Notes: generated by a model from the letters alone, not told the origin. A stretch of 64,000 bases of DNA from Clostridium novyi NT (GCF_000014125.1 NC_008593.1:930001-994000), one strand, 5' to 3'. Shown: positions 26,202-34,793, numbered from the stretch's first letter. Translations and numbers: made by a program.

Positions 26202-26942
26202 ATGAGTTGTTATAAGGAATTTGCTCATATATATGACAAATTAATTAATGGTGATATAAATTACTGTAATTGGGCAAAAATTATAGTAGATATATGCAAA
26301 GAATACAATATATCTAATGAAGATTATTTAGATTTAGCTTGTGGAACAGGAAATATGACTCAGGAACTTGCTAAGTATTTTAAACATATATGGGCAGTTG
26401 ATATGTCACAAGAAATGCTTACAGAAGCTGAAGAAAAAATGAGAAAAGAGAAAATTAAAGCTAAATTAGTTTGCCAAGACATAAGTAAACTAAAGTTAAA
26501 TAAGAAGTTTGATCTTATAACTTGCGCTTTAGATTCTACTAATTACATATTAGATGTAGAGGATTTGAAAAATTATTTTTCTTCGGTAAAAGAACATCTA
26601 AAAGATGATGGATTATTTATCTTTGACATAAATTCATATTATAAACTTACAAATATTTTGGGAAACAACATATATAACTACGATGATGATGATGTGGTTT
26701 ATGTATGGGAAAATTTATTAGAAGATGATATTGTAGATATGTACATAACCTTTTTTATAAAATCAGGAGATGTATATAGAAGATTTGATGAAGAACATAG
26801 AGAAAGAGCATATAAAACAGAATTTATTGATAGCATTTTAGATGAAATAGGTTTTAGAGTAGAGAAGAAGCTAGACAACTATGAAAGTGATATTTTAAGT
26901 GATGATACAGAAAGAATAGTATATGTTCTTAAAAAGAAATAG
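26202..26942 (+). CDS. class I SAM-dependent methyltransferase
   Basis: A 246-residue soluble methyltransferase. Motif I is DLACGTGNM (about residues 44-52), followed by an acidic loop [11 protein letters not shown] (motif II) and [12 protein letters not shown] (motif IV region). The downstream part, [12 protein letters not shown], fits post-motif III. The substrate is unknown; the family is close to Firmicute proteins annotated as YqeM/glycine-type methyltransferases. It shares a transcript with hslO, which begins 11 bases after its stop. Ribosome site AAGGGGGGAG precedes ATG. Confidence 0.85.
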   Translation: MSCYKEFAHIYDKLINGDINYCNWAKIIVDICKEYNISNEDYLDLACGTGNMTQELAKYFKHIWAVDMSQEMLTEAEEKMRKEKIKAKLVCQDISKLKLNKKFDLITCALDSTNYILDVEDLKNYFSSVKEHLKDDGLFIFDINSYYKLTNILGNNIYNYDDDDVVYVWENLLEDDIVDMYITFFIKSGDVYRRFDEEHRERAYKTEFIDSILDEIGFRVEKKLDNYESDILSDDTERIVYVLKKK

Positions 26943-26953
26943 GAGGGAAAAGT

Positions 26954-27838
26954 ATGAGTGATAGACTTATAAAAGCAGTAGCAAAAGATGGACAGGTTAG
27001 AATAATAGTAGCTGATACTAGAGAGCTTGTAAACAAAGGAATTAAAATTCATAATTGTGCTCCTACAGCAGCTGCAGCACTAGGAAGAATGTTAACAGCA
27101 GGAGTTATAATGGGTTCTATGTTAAAATCAGATAAAGATGTTATTACTTTAAAAATTGATGGTGGCGGTGAAGCTAAAGGAGTTACAGTTACAAGTTATG
27201 CAAATGCTAACGTTAAAGGATATATAGGAAATCCATCAGTAGATTTAGAGGCTAATGCATTAGGAAAATTAGATGTAGGTGGGGCTATAGGTAAAAATGG
27301 TAGCTTACTTGTAATAAGAGACTTTGGTCTTAAAGAACCTTATGTAGGAAACGTGCCAATATATACAGGAGAAGTAGGAGATGACATTGCATACTATTTC
27401 ACAGTTTCAGAGCAAACACCTACAGCTGTTGGTCTTGGAGTATTAGTAGATAAAGATTTAAGTATAAGAAAAGCTGGTGGCGTAATAATTCAGATGATGC
27501 CAGGTGCAGATGAGATGTTAGCAGATTTAATTACTTATAGATTACAAGATTTAGGTTCTATAACTAGTTTCCTTGATAGTGGAAAAACTATAGATGATAT
27601 GCTTAATTTCTTATTTGATGATATGGATCTTAAAATACTTGAAGAAATGACACCAGAATATTCATGTGATTGTTCAAGAGAAAAAATAGAAAGAGCTCTA
27701 ATTAGTATTGGAGAAAAAGATTTAAAAGAAATATATAATGATGGAAAAACAGAAGAAATAGTATGTCAATTCTGTGGTGAACATTATAAATTTACAAATG
27801 AAGAAATAGGAGAATTACTAAAAAACGTAAGAAAGTAA
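26954..27838 (+). CDS. hslO: redox-regulated chaperone Hsp33
   Basis: A 294-residue cytoplasmic holdase activated by oxidation. The N-terminal core starts [20 protein letters not shown] and includes the linker region typical of Hsp33. The zinc switch cysteines are near the C-terminus as CDC (YSCDCSREK) and CQFC (VCQFCGEHY), giving the expected CxC...CxxC set. Upon oxidative or bleach stress these form disulfides and unfold the linker to bind unfolding proteins. It follows the methyltransferase gene in an operon with GGAGGG upstream. Confidence 0.96.
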   Translation: MSDRLIKAVAKDGQVRIIVADTRELVNKGIKIHNCAPTAAAALGRMLTAGVIMGSMLKSDKDVITLKIDGGGEAKGVTVTSYANANVKGYIGNPSVDLEANALGKLDVGGAIGKNGSLLVIRDFGLKEPYVGNVPIYTGEVGDDIAYYFTVSEQTPTAVGLGVLVDKDLSIRKAGGVIIQMMPGADEMLADLITYRLQDLGSITSFLDSGKTIDDMLNFLFDDMDLKILEEMTPEYSCDCSREKIERALISIGEKDLKEIYNDGKTEEIVCQFCGEHYKFTNEEIGELLKNVRK

Positions 27839-28049
27839 TTATAAAATTAGTTATATAATAAAGTATCAGATATGAGACTCTATATATTGTTAATAGCTGA
27901 AAACATAGTATTTTAAAGCATTTTAATGGTATTGTAGGGTCTTTTTATTATAAAAGCATTTTAAAGGTTAAAAATATGAGAAAAAGTGAGAAAAAGATAA
28001 AAAAAAGGAGAAAAATATATTTAATTTCTAAGAATAACCCTTTATGGCG

Positions 28050-28078
28050 TTGACAACCAACCTGATATTTTATATTAT
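28050..28078 (+). promoter_or_regulatory. distal promoter P1 of the tRNA cluster
   Basis: TTGACA (28050-28055), 17-base spacer, TATTAT (28073-28078). Consensus -35 and spacing indicate a strong sigma-A promoter about 170 bases before the first tRNA. Confidence 0.75.
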
Positions 28079-28172
28079 AGTTATGCGCTAAGGGTTACCG
28101 GCCTTCACGAAATGAAGAAAAGGAAATCCAAAGCCAAAGAGTTTTTAAAGAAAAAAGAACTTAAAAAAGTTC

Positions 28173-28201
28173 TTGACAAGAAAAAAACTCTAAGATATAA
28201 T
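28173..28201 (+). promoter_or_regulatory. proximal promoter P2 of the tRNA cluster
   Basis: TTGACA (28173-28178), 17-base spacer, TATAAT (28196-28201): a perfect sigma-A promoter, with the first tRNA beginning 21 bases downstream. It is the second of a tandem pair. Confidence 0.88.
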
Positions 28202-28222
28202 AAATATTGTCGCTGATGACAT

Positions 28223-28298
28223 GGGCGCATAGCTCAGCTGGGAGAGCATCTGCCTTACAAGCAGGGGGTCACAGGTTCGAGCCCTGTTGTGCCCACCA
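28223..28298 (+). tRNA. tRNA-Val (anticodon TAC)
   Basis: A 76-base cloverleaf with acceptor GGGCGCA/TGTGCCC, D-arm AGCTCAGCTGGGAGAGC, anticodon loop CTTACAA, T-arm GGTTCGAGCC and encoded CCA. It reads GTA and other GTN codons; GTA is the specifier codon of the valS T-box in this window. Confidence 0.97.
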
Positions 28299-28313
28299 TT
28301 TCATCAGTAATGT

Positions 28314-28390
28314 GGCCTAGTGGCTCAGTTGGTTAGAGTGCCGGCCTGTCACGCCGGAGGTCGAGGGTTCGAGTCCCTTCTAGGTCGCCA
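28314..28390 (+). tRNA. tRNA-Asp (anticodon GTC)
   Basis: A 77-base cloverleaf; acceptor GGCCTAG pairs with CTAGGTC, anticodon loop CTGTCAC, T-loop GGTTCGAGT, discriminator G and encoded CCA. It lies 15 bases after tRNA-Val. Confidence 0.97.
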
Positions 28391-28398
28391 TAATTTTA

Positions 28399-28474
<76 letters not shown>

Positions 28475-28481
28475 AATAAAT

Positions 28482-28556
28482 GCGGGAGTGGCTCAGTGGT
28501 AGAGCGTCACCTTGCCAAGGTGAACGTCGCGAGTTCGAATCTCGTCTTCCGCTCCA
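28482..28556 (+). tRNA. tRNA-Gly (anticodon GCC)
   Basis: A 75-base cloverleaf; acceptor GCGGGAG/CTTCCGC (one G:T pair), anticodon loop TTGCCAA, T-loop GTTCGAATC, discriminator T and encoded CCA. It lies 7 bases after tRNA-Phe. Confidence 0.96.
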
Positions 28557-28567
28557 AAATATAATAA

Positions 28568-28642
28568 GGCGCTATAGCCAAGTGGTAAGGCACGAGTCTG
28601 CAAAACTCTGATTCCCCAGTTCAAATCTGGGTGGCGCCTCCA
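28568..28642 (+). tRNA. tRNA-Cys (anticodon GCA), copy 1
   Basis: A 75-base cloverleaf; acceptor GGCGCTA/TGGCGCC, anticodon loop CTGCAAA, T-loop GTTCAAATC, encoded CCA. It is identical in sequence to the second tRNA-Cys downstream and is followed by a weak terminator-like hairpin. Confidence 0.96.
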
Positions 28643-28667
28643 AACATCTTTTTAAAATGATGTTTTT
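28642..28667 (+). terminator. weak hairpin after tRNA-Cys copy 1
   Basis: AAACATC pairs with GATGTTT (28659-28665) around a 10-base loop, followed by TT. It may reduce transcription into the second tRNA-Cys. Confidence 0.5.
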
Positions 28668-28729
28668 GAAATAATAAAGTAACAAATTTATTAAAAATGA
28701 ATAATATGTAGTATGCAACAAAATAATGC

Positions 28730-28804
28730 GGCGCTATAGCCAAGTGGTAAGGCACGAGTCTGCAAAACTCTGATTCCCCAGTTCAAATCTGGGTGGCGCC
28801 TCCA
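28730..28804 (+). tRNA. tRNA-Cys (anticodon GCA), copy 2
   Basis: All 75 bases match copy 1 as read by eye, and similarity continues a few bases past the CCA (ACATC). No -35/-10 pair is clear in the 62 bases before it, so it probably depends on read-through. The pair looks like a local tandem duplication. Confidence 0.96.
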
Positions 28805-28831
28805 AAACATCAATTTAATATTGATATAATG

Positions 28832-28866
28832 AAAACTCCTTGATTTCAAGGAGTTTTGTTGTTTTT
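28832..28866 (+). terminator. terminator of the tRNA cluster
   Basis: AAAACTCCTTGA (28832-28843) pairs with TCAAGGAGTTTT (28846-28857) with a 2-base centre, followed by GTTGTTTTTT. Confidence 0.9.
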
Positions 28867-29019
28867 TGAAAAGATAAAATAAGGATATTACAAGGTAACT
28901 TATGAAATTCATAAAGGGTCAAAATATGCATAATTTATAGTCAAGTTCAATATGTGAGCTTATTTTACAAAAATATGATATAATAGTAATATAAACAAAT
29001 GGGAAAAGAGGGAGAAAGC

Positions 29020-29919
29020 ATGTCCGTTATAATTATGTTGTTTATAGTTTGGCAAATATATAAATATGCGTATTATAAAGGTAAAAATTTTAATAAATTA
29101 AAACAAGATTTAAATAATTACATTATAAATTGTAATGAATTAAACCAGCATATTGAAGAATTAAAAAATACGTATTTAGACGTTAAAAAAAATAATTATG
29201 GAATTGCGCAATTAAATGATTCAAGTAGATATAATTTTAAAAGAAAAGAACAATTAAAAGCAAGAAAATCAGAATATATTTATGAATGCTCTGCAACTGT
29301 ATGTAAGAATGCAGAAATGCAACCTTTTAAATATTTATGCAAGTACTTTAATATTAAAGCAAATGAAGAATCGCTACAAAGTTTTGAAAATATTTTAAAT
29401 AATTTTTCGGCTGCTGAAGAAGGAAAGAAATTACTTAGTAATGAACTTGAAAAGATTAAAAAATCTATCAAGCATGATGTACCATTTCTTATTAGAACAT
29501 TTAATGGGAAAAAGTTTATGCGGAAATTAGGATTTAAGGAAATTGATTTTAGTACATTATACTTCCCTGTATATACATTTAGATATGTAAGTCCTGGTGG
29601 AAATAAATCTATTAGTTGTGATATTGAATTAGATTTAGATAATTTAAATTATTTTGTAGAATATCTTTCACAAGTTGTTAAATTTAAAAAAAGTGCAGCA
29701 GGACAAAGGGCATTAATGACTTCAAAATTAAGAGAAAAGATAAAAAAGAGAGATAATTATACTTGTCAAAAGTGTGGATTATCTACAAGAGATGAAAAGA
29801 ATCTATTATTAGAAATTGATCACATAATACCTATTTCAAAGGGTGGTATGTCTACAGAAAAAAATTTACAAACTCTTTGTTGGAAATGTAATCGTAAAAA
29901 GGGTGCAAAATTAAATTAA
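29020..29919 (+). CDS. membrane-anchored HNH endonuclease-domain protein
   Basis: A 299-residue protein with a short N-terminal hydrophobic helix (SVIIMLFIVWQIYKYAYY, about 2-19), a charged helical middle (about 20-150) and a C-terminal HNH domain (about 235-299). The domain shows RDNYTCQKCG, a second metal-type segment LEIDHIIPISKGG with the catalytic DH, and LCWKCNRKKG, which together form a Zn-bound HNH fold. I choose ATG 29020 because GAGGGAG (29008-29014) precedes it. It is a single gene next to the tRNA cluster, with its own terminator. It could be a defence or mobile-element nuclease, or a housekeeping HNH protein; no partner methylase or phage gene is near. Confidence 0.8.
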   Translation: MSVIIMLFIVWQIYKYAYYKGKNFNKLKQDLNNYIINCNELNQHIEELKNTYLDVKKNNYGIAQLNDSSRYNFKRKEQLKARKSEYIYECSATVCKNAEMQPFKYLCKYFNIKANEESLQSFENILNNFSAAEEGKKLLSNELEKIKKSIKHDVPFLIRTFNGKKFMRKLGFKEIDFSTLYFPVYTFRYVSPGGNKSISCDIELDLDNLNYFVEYLSQVVKFKKSAAGQRALMTSKLREKIKKRDNYTCQKCGLSTRDEKNLLLEIDHIIPISKGGMSTEKNLQTLCWKCNRKKGAKLN

Positions 29920-29961
29920 TTATATTACAATTATACTTTTGAAAAAATATAAATTTTATAT

Positions 29962-30004
29962 AAAAAAGTTAAAGTCCTTGATTTTAAGGACTTTAACTTT
30001 TTTG
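29962..30004. terminator. bidirectional terminator between the HNH and GME-fold-like genes
   Basis: AAAAAAGTTAAAGTCCTT (from 29962) pairs with AAGGACTTTAACTTTTTT (ending near 30002) around GATTTT. The symmetrical A and T tracts suit both convergent transcripts. Confidence 0.9.
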
Positions 30005-30027
30005 AAGTATTGAGTAATTTAAGTATT

Positions 30028-30732
30028 CTAAACCCTAAAAATACTTCCTCTATCTATTAATTTCCCTTTTCTTAAAAATACCGGTTCTACTTTATGCTTT
30101 TTTAAGAAATTCAAAACTTCTTTTCCGTAAATATAATTTTTAAGATCTCCATAGAAGGCTAAAGTGTTATTCTCAATTAACCCGCAAGTGCCTCCAATGA
30201 AACCATAATCAAGTCCTGGAAGTTCAATGTCACCAGGGGGTAAAAGTAACACATCAATATTTTCATCTTTAAGAGCTTTAGCTATAGTGGTATCACTTGT
30301 CATTATGGCATTATCATTTACTATTGCAGTAGAGCATTTAGTATACCCTTGTTTTGTATTAATTAATTTTTTCTTTTCTTTTTTTATTTCATTTAATAAA
30401 ACTTTGTCTGTATTCTTTAAATAATGAACAAAATAATCTGAAAGATTAACAGCGTTTAGAATTATGTCTTTTGGATATTTTGAGTCTAATGAATTTTTAG
30501 ATAAAATTACGTTCATACCTAAGGTTTTAAGTGATTCTATAAAGTTATTAGGTGTATCTTTGTGAACTATAATATTTTTTTTATTAATTATGTGCATTAG
30601 TATATCAGGATGCCCACATATAGCATAATATAGTTTATTAGAGGAAGGACAAGTTATTATTTTATAGCCTAAATTTATTAAAAAGCTTTTTTCTTCTTCT
30701 GATATTCTGTAATCTACAATTAATGTTTTCAT
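30028..30732 (-). CDS. uncharacterised protein, possible GME-fold (DUF6873-like)
   Basis: A 234-residue soluble protein. I choose ATG 30732 because AGGGTGA lies 5 bases before it; a GTG three codons upstream is an alternative. The sequence alternates short strands and helices. It has the segments YYAICGHPDILMHI, GYTKCSTAIVND, AIMTSDTTIAKAL and a late Cys in YGFIGGTCGLIENN. That order, ending in a GG-x-C motif, resembles the guanidino-group modifying enzyme (amidinotransferase/DDAH) propeller, and clostridial proteins of this length carry the DUF6873 label as I recall it. Enzymatic activity is not shown. Confidence 0.55.
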   Translation of the reverse strand: MKTLIVDYRISEEEKSFLINLGYKIITCPSSNKLYYAICGHPDILMHIINKKNIIVHKDTPNNFIESLKTLGMNVILSKNSLDSKYPKDIILNAVNLSDYFVHYLKNTDKVLLNEIKKEKKKLINTKQGYTKCSTAIVNDNAIMTSDTTIAKALKDENIDVLLLPPGDIELPGLDYGFIGGTCGLIENNTLAFYGDLKNYIYGKEVLNFLKKHKVEPVFLRKGKLIDRGSIFRV

Positions 30733-30854
30733 ATATATCACCCTAATAAATATAACATTTTAAAAATAATTATGTCTATAAAATAGAAAATTTTATTTGT
30801 ATTGAATAGCCTTTGAATTTAAACACATACTAATTCCAGGAAGGAGTGTATTGT

Positions 30855-31712
30855 GTGTTATTACTGACAATTATATGTGACAATAAAGAAGATATAATAT
30901 ATGATTTAAACAAGATGAAGATATATTTCGAAGAAAAAGGCATAATACTTGGGATTTATGAAAATATAAGTGCTGATTTACACTTTATAAAAATATTTTG
31001 TAAAGAAAATGAATTAGATACAAAACAAAAAAATAAATTTGGTTTATATATATCAAATATTATATATAATATTGTTGTTAAAAAGTTTTATAGAGAAGAA
31101 TTGTATTCTTATTTAACAGACTCATACTTTTTCTTAAAATATGATGAAATGCAAGAAGTTATGGATAGAACTATAGAGATTTTAAATAATACAGAGAAAA
31201 TTACTGATGAAGATGCTATATATTGCATGAATAAAAAGAATAATATAATAAATAAAATAAAAGAATGTGTAGATGAAAATTCAACAATTAATATAAATGG
31301 ATTTCTTACCTTTAGAATGAAGGAATTAAGAGGAGACTTTGAAAGTATAGTAAACAAAGTTGTAGAAAAATATGTATCTCAAAGGGAATATGATGAGTTT
31401 ATAAAACTTCTAAAGTATTTTGTTGATGTACAAGAAAATAAAATAAAAGAAGTGAATATAACTATAAAAGAAGATGGAAGTTATATAATAGAAGATGATA
31501 AGGGAAAAGACCTTATGAATGATATAATAGGAGAACTCGCAGGCATCAATAGTATTGAAGATGTTCAAGTGGATGATCTTATTATAAGTGGACTTATAAC
31601 TTATTGTCCTAAAAATATAATAATACACCGAAGGAAAAATTCCAAAAATAAAGAAATGATAAATACTATTGAAAAAGTTTTTGAAAACAGAGTTAAATTT
31701 TGTGAAAATTGA
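30855..31712 (+). CDS. ytxC: YtxC-family putative sporulation protein
   Basis: A 285-residue protein matching the YtxC family as I recognise it: N-terminal region LTIICDNKEDIIYDLNKMKIYFEEKG, a central all-helical part, a helix-rich NGFLTFRMKELRGDFESIVNKVVEKY, and a C-terminal alpha/beta part. I place the start at GTG 30855: AGGAAGGAG (30838-30846) is 8 bases before it and overlaps the upstream GTG. In Bacillus and Clostridium, ytxC lies just before thrS, as here. Members are tied to sporulation by expression, with no known biochemical role. Confidence 0.82.
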   Translation: MLLLTIICDNKEDIIYDLNKMKIYFEEKGIILGIYENISADLHFIKIFCKENELDTKQKNKFGLYISNIIYNIVVKKFYREELYSYLTDSYFFLKYDEMQEVMDRTIEILNNTEKITDEDAIYCMNKKNNIINKIKECVDENSTININGFLTFRMKELRGDFESIVNKVVEKYVSQREYDEFIKLLKYFVDVQENKIKEVNITIKEDGSYIIEDDKGKDLMNDIIGELAGINSIEDVQVDDLIISGLITYCPKNIIIHRRKNSKNKEMINTIEKVFENRVKFCEN

Positions 31713-31750
31713 AAAAATATATTGCAATAAAAATATAAAAAATAAAATTA

Positions 31751-31779
31751 TTGACAGTTTAAAATATTAATACTATAAT
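31751..31779 (+). promoter_or_regulatory. promoter of thrS
   Basis: TTGACA (31751-31756), 17-base spacer, TATAAT (31774-31779), directly before the T-box leader. Confidence 0.88.
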
Positions 31780-31785
31780 TTATAA

Positions 31786-32050
31786 AAAAGATAATTTAAA
31801 GACAATGATAAGGAAGAGTAAATAAAATACTGTTCTAAGAGAGAAAAATCCATTGGCTGTAAGATTTTTTGTTCAAGTGTTATTGAAAACCACCTTTAAG
31901 TTGAGTATTGAAATATTAGTAGATATTTTCCGCCGCAAGCGTTAAAAGCTATGAGATAACAATAATAATGTATACAAATATATTATACTTTATTGTTAAT
32001 TTGGGTGGAATCGCGATAAAACTCGCCCCATTTTTGGGGGCGAGCTTTTT
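31786..32050 (+). promoter_or_regulatory. T-box riboswitch, threonine-specific, thrS leader
   Basis: The T-box core is TTGGGTGGAATCGCG (32001-32015). It is followed by a strong terminator, ACTCGCCCC (32021-32029) with GGGGCGAG (32037-32044) and a T5 tail. By alignment to the valS and pheS leaders here (ATTGAA, one base, codon), the specifier is ACC at 31889-31891, a Thr codon. Uncharged tRNA-Thr should stabilise the antiterminator and allow thrS expression. No tRNA-Thr lies in this window. Confidence 0.92.
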
Positions 32051-32099
32051 GTTTTTTGATTAAAAATTTTATACATAAATTTAGTAGGGAGGAAGAAAT

Positions 32100-34013
32100 A
32101 TGATAAAAATAACTTTAAAAGATGGAAAAGTATTAGAAGTTGAAAAAGGCTTAACAGTTTCAGAAATAGCTGCTAGAATAAGCACTTCATTAAGAAAAAA
32201 AGCTTTAGGAGCTAAAATAAATGGAGAAAAAGCTGAACTTATGGATGTTATAAATGAGGACAGCACTTTAGAAATATTAACTTTTGAAGATCAAGAAGGA
32301 AAAGATACTTTAAGACATACAGCATCACATATACTTGCTCAAGCAGTAAAAAGATTATACCCAGAAGTTAAACTTGCAATAGGACCTTCAATAGAAAATG
32401 GATTCTATTATGACTTTGATGCAGAGTTTTCTTTCACTCCAGAAATTCTTGAAAAAATAGAAAAAGAAATGAACAAAATAGTTAAAGAAAATCTACAACT
32501 TAAAAAATTCACTAAGTCAAGAGAAGATGCAATTAACTTTATGAAAGAAAGAAATGAAGATTACAAAGTAGAACTTATAGAAGATCTACCAGAAGAGTCA
32601 ATAATTTCATTCTATGAACAAGGAGATTTTGTAGACCTTTGTGCAGGACCTCACGTACCATCAACTAAAGAAGTTAAAGCTATAAAATTACTTTCTGTAG
32701 CAGGTGCTTATTGGAGAGGAAATGAAAACAATAAAATGTTACAAAGAATCTATGGAACAGCATTTACTAAAAAAGCGGAACTTGAAGAATATCTTCACAT
32801 GCTTGAAGAAGCTAAAAAGAGAGACCACAGAAAACTTGGAAAAGAATTAGGATTATTTGATCTTAAAGAAGAAGGTCCAGGATTCCCATTCTTCTATCCA
32901 AAGGGAATGATTTTAAGAAATACTCTTGAAAACTACTGGAGAGAAATGCACGAAAAAGCAGGATACGGTGAAATAAGAACACCTATTATATTAAATGAAA
33001 AATTATGGCATCAATCAGGCCACTGGGATCACTACAAAGAAAATATGTACTTCACTAAAATAGATGGAGAAGACTATGCAATAAAACCAATGAACTGTCC
33101 AGGATCTATATTGGTTTATAAGAGCGATCTTCACTCATATAGAGAATTACCTATAAGACTTGGAGAACTTGGTCTTGTTCACAGACATGAATATTCAGGT
33201 GCATTACACGGACTTATGAGAGTTAGAAACTTTACTCAAGATGATGCTCATATATTTATGACAAAAGAACAAATTACTTCAGAAATATTAGGAGTAATTA
33301 AGATGATAGACAATTTCTACAGCCTATTTGGATTTGAATATTTCGTAGAACTTTCAACTAGACCAGAAGATTCTATGGGAAGCGATGAAGATTGGGAAGC
33401 AGCAACAAATGGTCTTATAAAAGCATTAAATGAAGCAGGTCTTGAATACAAGATTAACGAAGGAGACGGAGCATTCTATGGTCCAAAGATCGACTTCCAT
33501 TTAAGAGATTGTTTAGGAAGAACTTGGCAATGTGGAACAATTCAATTAGATTTCCAAATGCCAGAAAGATTTGATTTAAGCTATGTAGGAGCAGATGGAG
33601 AAAAACACAGACCAGTAATGGCTCACAGAGTTATATTCGGAAGTATAGAAAGATTTATAGGAATTTTAACAGAACACTATGCAGGAGCATTCCCAACATG
33701 GCTTGCACCAGTACAAGTTAAAATAATGAATATAACAGATAATCAAGTTGAATACTGCAAAGAAATTCAAAAAGTATTAAATGAAAATGGAATAAGAGTA
33801 GAACTTGATTTAAGAAATGAAAAAATAGGATACAAAATCAGAGAAGCTCAGCTTCAAAAGATACCTTACATGCTAGTTCTTGGAGATAAAGAAATGAACG
33901 AAAAGACTATAGCAGTAAGAGCAAGAAAACAAGGAGATCTTGGAGCAATGAATTTAACTGACTTTGTTGCTATGGTAAAAAAAGAAATAGAAGAAAAAAC
34001 AAATTGTTTATAA
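32100..34013 (+). CDS. thrS: threonyl-tRNA synthetase
   Basis: A 637-residue class II enzyme. N-terminal TGS domain (about 1-62), then the editing/second-additional domain with HTASHILAQAVKRLYP (HxxxH) and DLCAGPHV (Cys/His). The catalytic core has motif 2 RHEYSGALHGLMRVRNFTQDD, Zn ligands including MNCPGS and HRVIFGSIER (motif 3). The C-terminal anticodon-binding domain begins near LAPVQVKIMNI. Length is normal. RBS AGGGAGGAAG precedes ATG. Confidence 0.98.
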   Translation: MIKITLKDGKVLEVEKGLTVSEIAARISTSLRKKALGAKINGEKAELMDVINEDSTLEILTFEDQEGKDTLRHTASHILAQAVKRLYPEVKLAIGPSIENGFYYDFDAEFSFTPEILEKIEKEMNKIVKENLQLKKFTKSREDAINFMKERNEDYKVELIEDLPEESIISFYEQGDFVDLCAGPHVPSTKEVKAIKLLSVAGAYWRGNENNKMLQRIYGTAFTKKAELEEYLHMLEEAKKRDHRKLGKELGLFDLKEEGPGFPFFYPKGMILRNTLENYWREMHEKAGYGEIRTPIILNEKLWHQSGHWDHYKENMYFTKIDGEDYAIKPMNCPGSILVYKSDLHSYRELPIRLGELGLVHRHEYSGALHGLMRVRNFTQDDAHIFMTKEQITSEILGVIKMIDNFYSLFGFEYFVELSTRPEDSMGSDEDWEAATNGLIKALNEAGLEYKINEGDGAFYGPKIDFHLRDCLGRTWQCGTIQLDFQMPERFDLSYVGADGEKHRPVMAHRVIFGSIERFIGILTEHYAGAFPTWLAPVQVKIMNITDNQVEYCKEIQKVLNENGIRVELDLRNEKIGYKIREAQLQKIPYMLVLGDKEMNEKTIAVRARKQGDLGAMNLTDFVAMVKKEIEEKTNCL

Positions 34014-34020
34014 AAAACAG

Positions 34021-34049
34021 TTGACTTTATAAATTATATATAGTACAAT
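34021..34049 (+). promoter_or_regulatory. promoter of the infC-rpmI-rplT operon
   Basis: TTGACT (34021-34026), 17-base spacer, TACAAT (34044-34049), just after thrS. Confidence 0.7.
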
Positions 34050-34054
34050 ACTAT

Positions 34055-34180
34055 TCGTTAAGAAGAAACTAAGCTGTTTCTCACCTTACAGCACAGCTAG
34101 TAAGGTTATACATTCATTTCAAGTTATTTTATTTTATGTGAATTGTATAGGACGGCTTAGAAGCCGTCCTTTTTATTTTG
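34055..34180 (+). promoter_or_regulatory. probable ribosomal protein L20 leader with attenuator
   Basis: Between the promoter and infC is a structured leader with a segment of short pairing blocks (AAGCTGTTTCTCACCTTACAG... AGCTAGTAAGG). It ends in a strong terminator AGGACGGCTT/AAGCCGTCCT (34149-34158 and 34161-34170) with TTTTATTTT. In Firmicutes this position carries the L20 leader, where excess L20 protein binds the RNA and promotes termination. The assignment rests on location and terminator; the L20-binding fold was not modelled. Confidence 0.75.
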
Positions 34181-34262
34181 TAATATAAATAGAGTCTATA
34201 ATTAATAGTTAAATATAAAAGTAATTATAGAAGTTTTGAGTTTTTTTCGGAGGTGAAAGAGT

Positions 34263-34775
34263 ATTAAGAAAGAAAGCCTTATAAATGAACAAATAAGAGA
34301 AAAAGAAGTAAGACTTATAAGTGAGACTGGAGAACAACTTGGTGTTTTAAATACTAGAGAAGCTTTAAAGATGGCAGAAGAAAAAGAGCTTGATTTAGTT
34401 ATGATAGCATCAAACAGTACTCCACCAGTTTGTAAGATAATGGATTATGGCAAGTACTTATACGAACAAACAAAAAAAGTTAAGGAAGCCAAAAAGAAAC
34501 AAAAAGTTATAAATATAAAAGAAATCAGATTAAGTCCAACTATTGAAAAGCATGATATAGAAATCAAGGCTAATAGAACAAGAAAATTCTTACAAGCAGA
34601 AAATAAAGTTAAAGTCACTGTAAGATTTAGAGGAAGAGAAGCTGATTATTCCTATAAAGGAAAAAAAATATTAGATCAATTTGTATCTGAGATAGAAGAT
34701 GTCTGTGTTATTGAAAAACCAGCTAAACTAGAAGGTAGAAATATGATTTTGATATTAGCTCCAAAAAGAGCTTAA
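34263..34775 (+). CDS. infC: translation initiation factor IF-3, starting at ATT
   Basis: IF-3 of 170 residues. The frame opens upstream of ATG 34371; the true start is ATT 34263, preceded by GGAGGTG (34250-34256). Translated from there it begins (M)[18 protein letters not shown], the conserved IF-3 N-terminus, and [19 protein letters not shown]-terminal signatures include [20 protein letters not shown] and VTVRFRGRE. An AUU start is the well-known autoregulatory feature of infC: IF-3 itself disfavours initiation at AUU. The factor keeps the 30S subunit free and proofreads start codons. It heads the infC-rpmI-rplT operon. Confidence 0.95.
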   Translation: MKKESLINEQIREKEVRLISETGEQLGVLNTREALKMAEEKELDLVMIASNSTPPVCKIMDYGKYLYEQTKKVKEAKKKQKVINIKEIRLSPTIEKHDIEIKANRTRKFLQAENKVKVTVRFRGREADYSYKGKKILDQFVSEIEDVCVIEKPAKLEGRNMILILAPKRA

Positions 34776-34793
34776 TTGAAAGGAGGAACTAAT

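Larger units (their letters stand above)
27839..28222 (+). other. 384-base leader region of the tRNA cluster
   Basis: No protein gene is supported. The right part is richer in GC than the surroundings. It contains tandem promoters (28050-28078 and 28173-28201), an inverted repeat (AACCCTT near 28035 with AAGGGTT near 28091) enclosing the first promoter, a small hairpin CTTCA-CGAAA-TGAAG (about 28102-28116), and a second hairpin AAGAACTT/AAGTTCTT (about 28155-28174) abutting the second -35. This resembles rRNA/tRNA operon leaders. The earlier part (27839-28000) may hold the hslO terminator, but only a weak long-range pairing is visible. Confidence 0.6.

Noticed and set aside
28018..28216. Open frame of about 65 codons in the tRNA leader (includes a Lys-rich stretch after an ATG at 28112)
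   Set aside because: No ribosome site precedes any start, it overlaps two strong promoters and hairpins, and the openness follows from A-rich codons.
28691..28912. 73-codon minus-strand frame containing RRHPDLNWGIRVLQTRALPLGYSA
   Set aside because: It is antisense to the second tRNA-Cys; this peptide is a well-known false product of tRNA genes, with no suitable start site.
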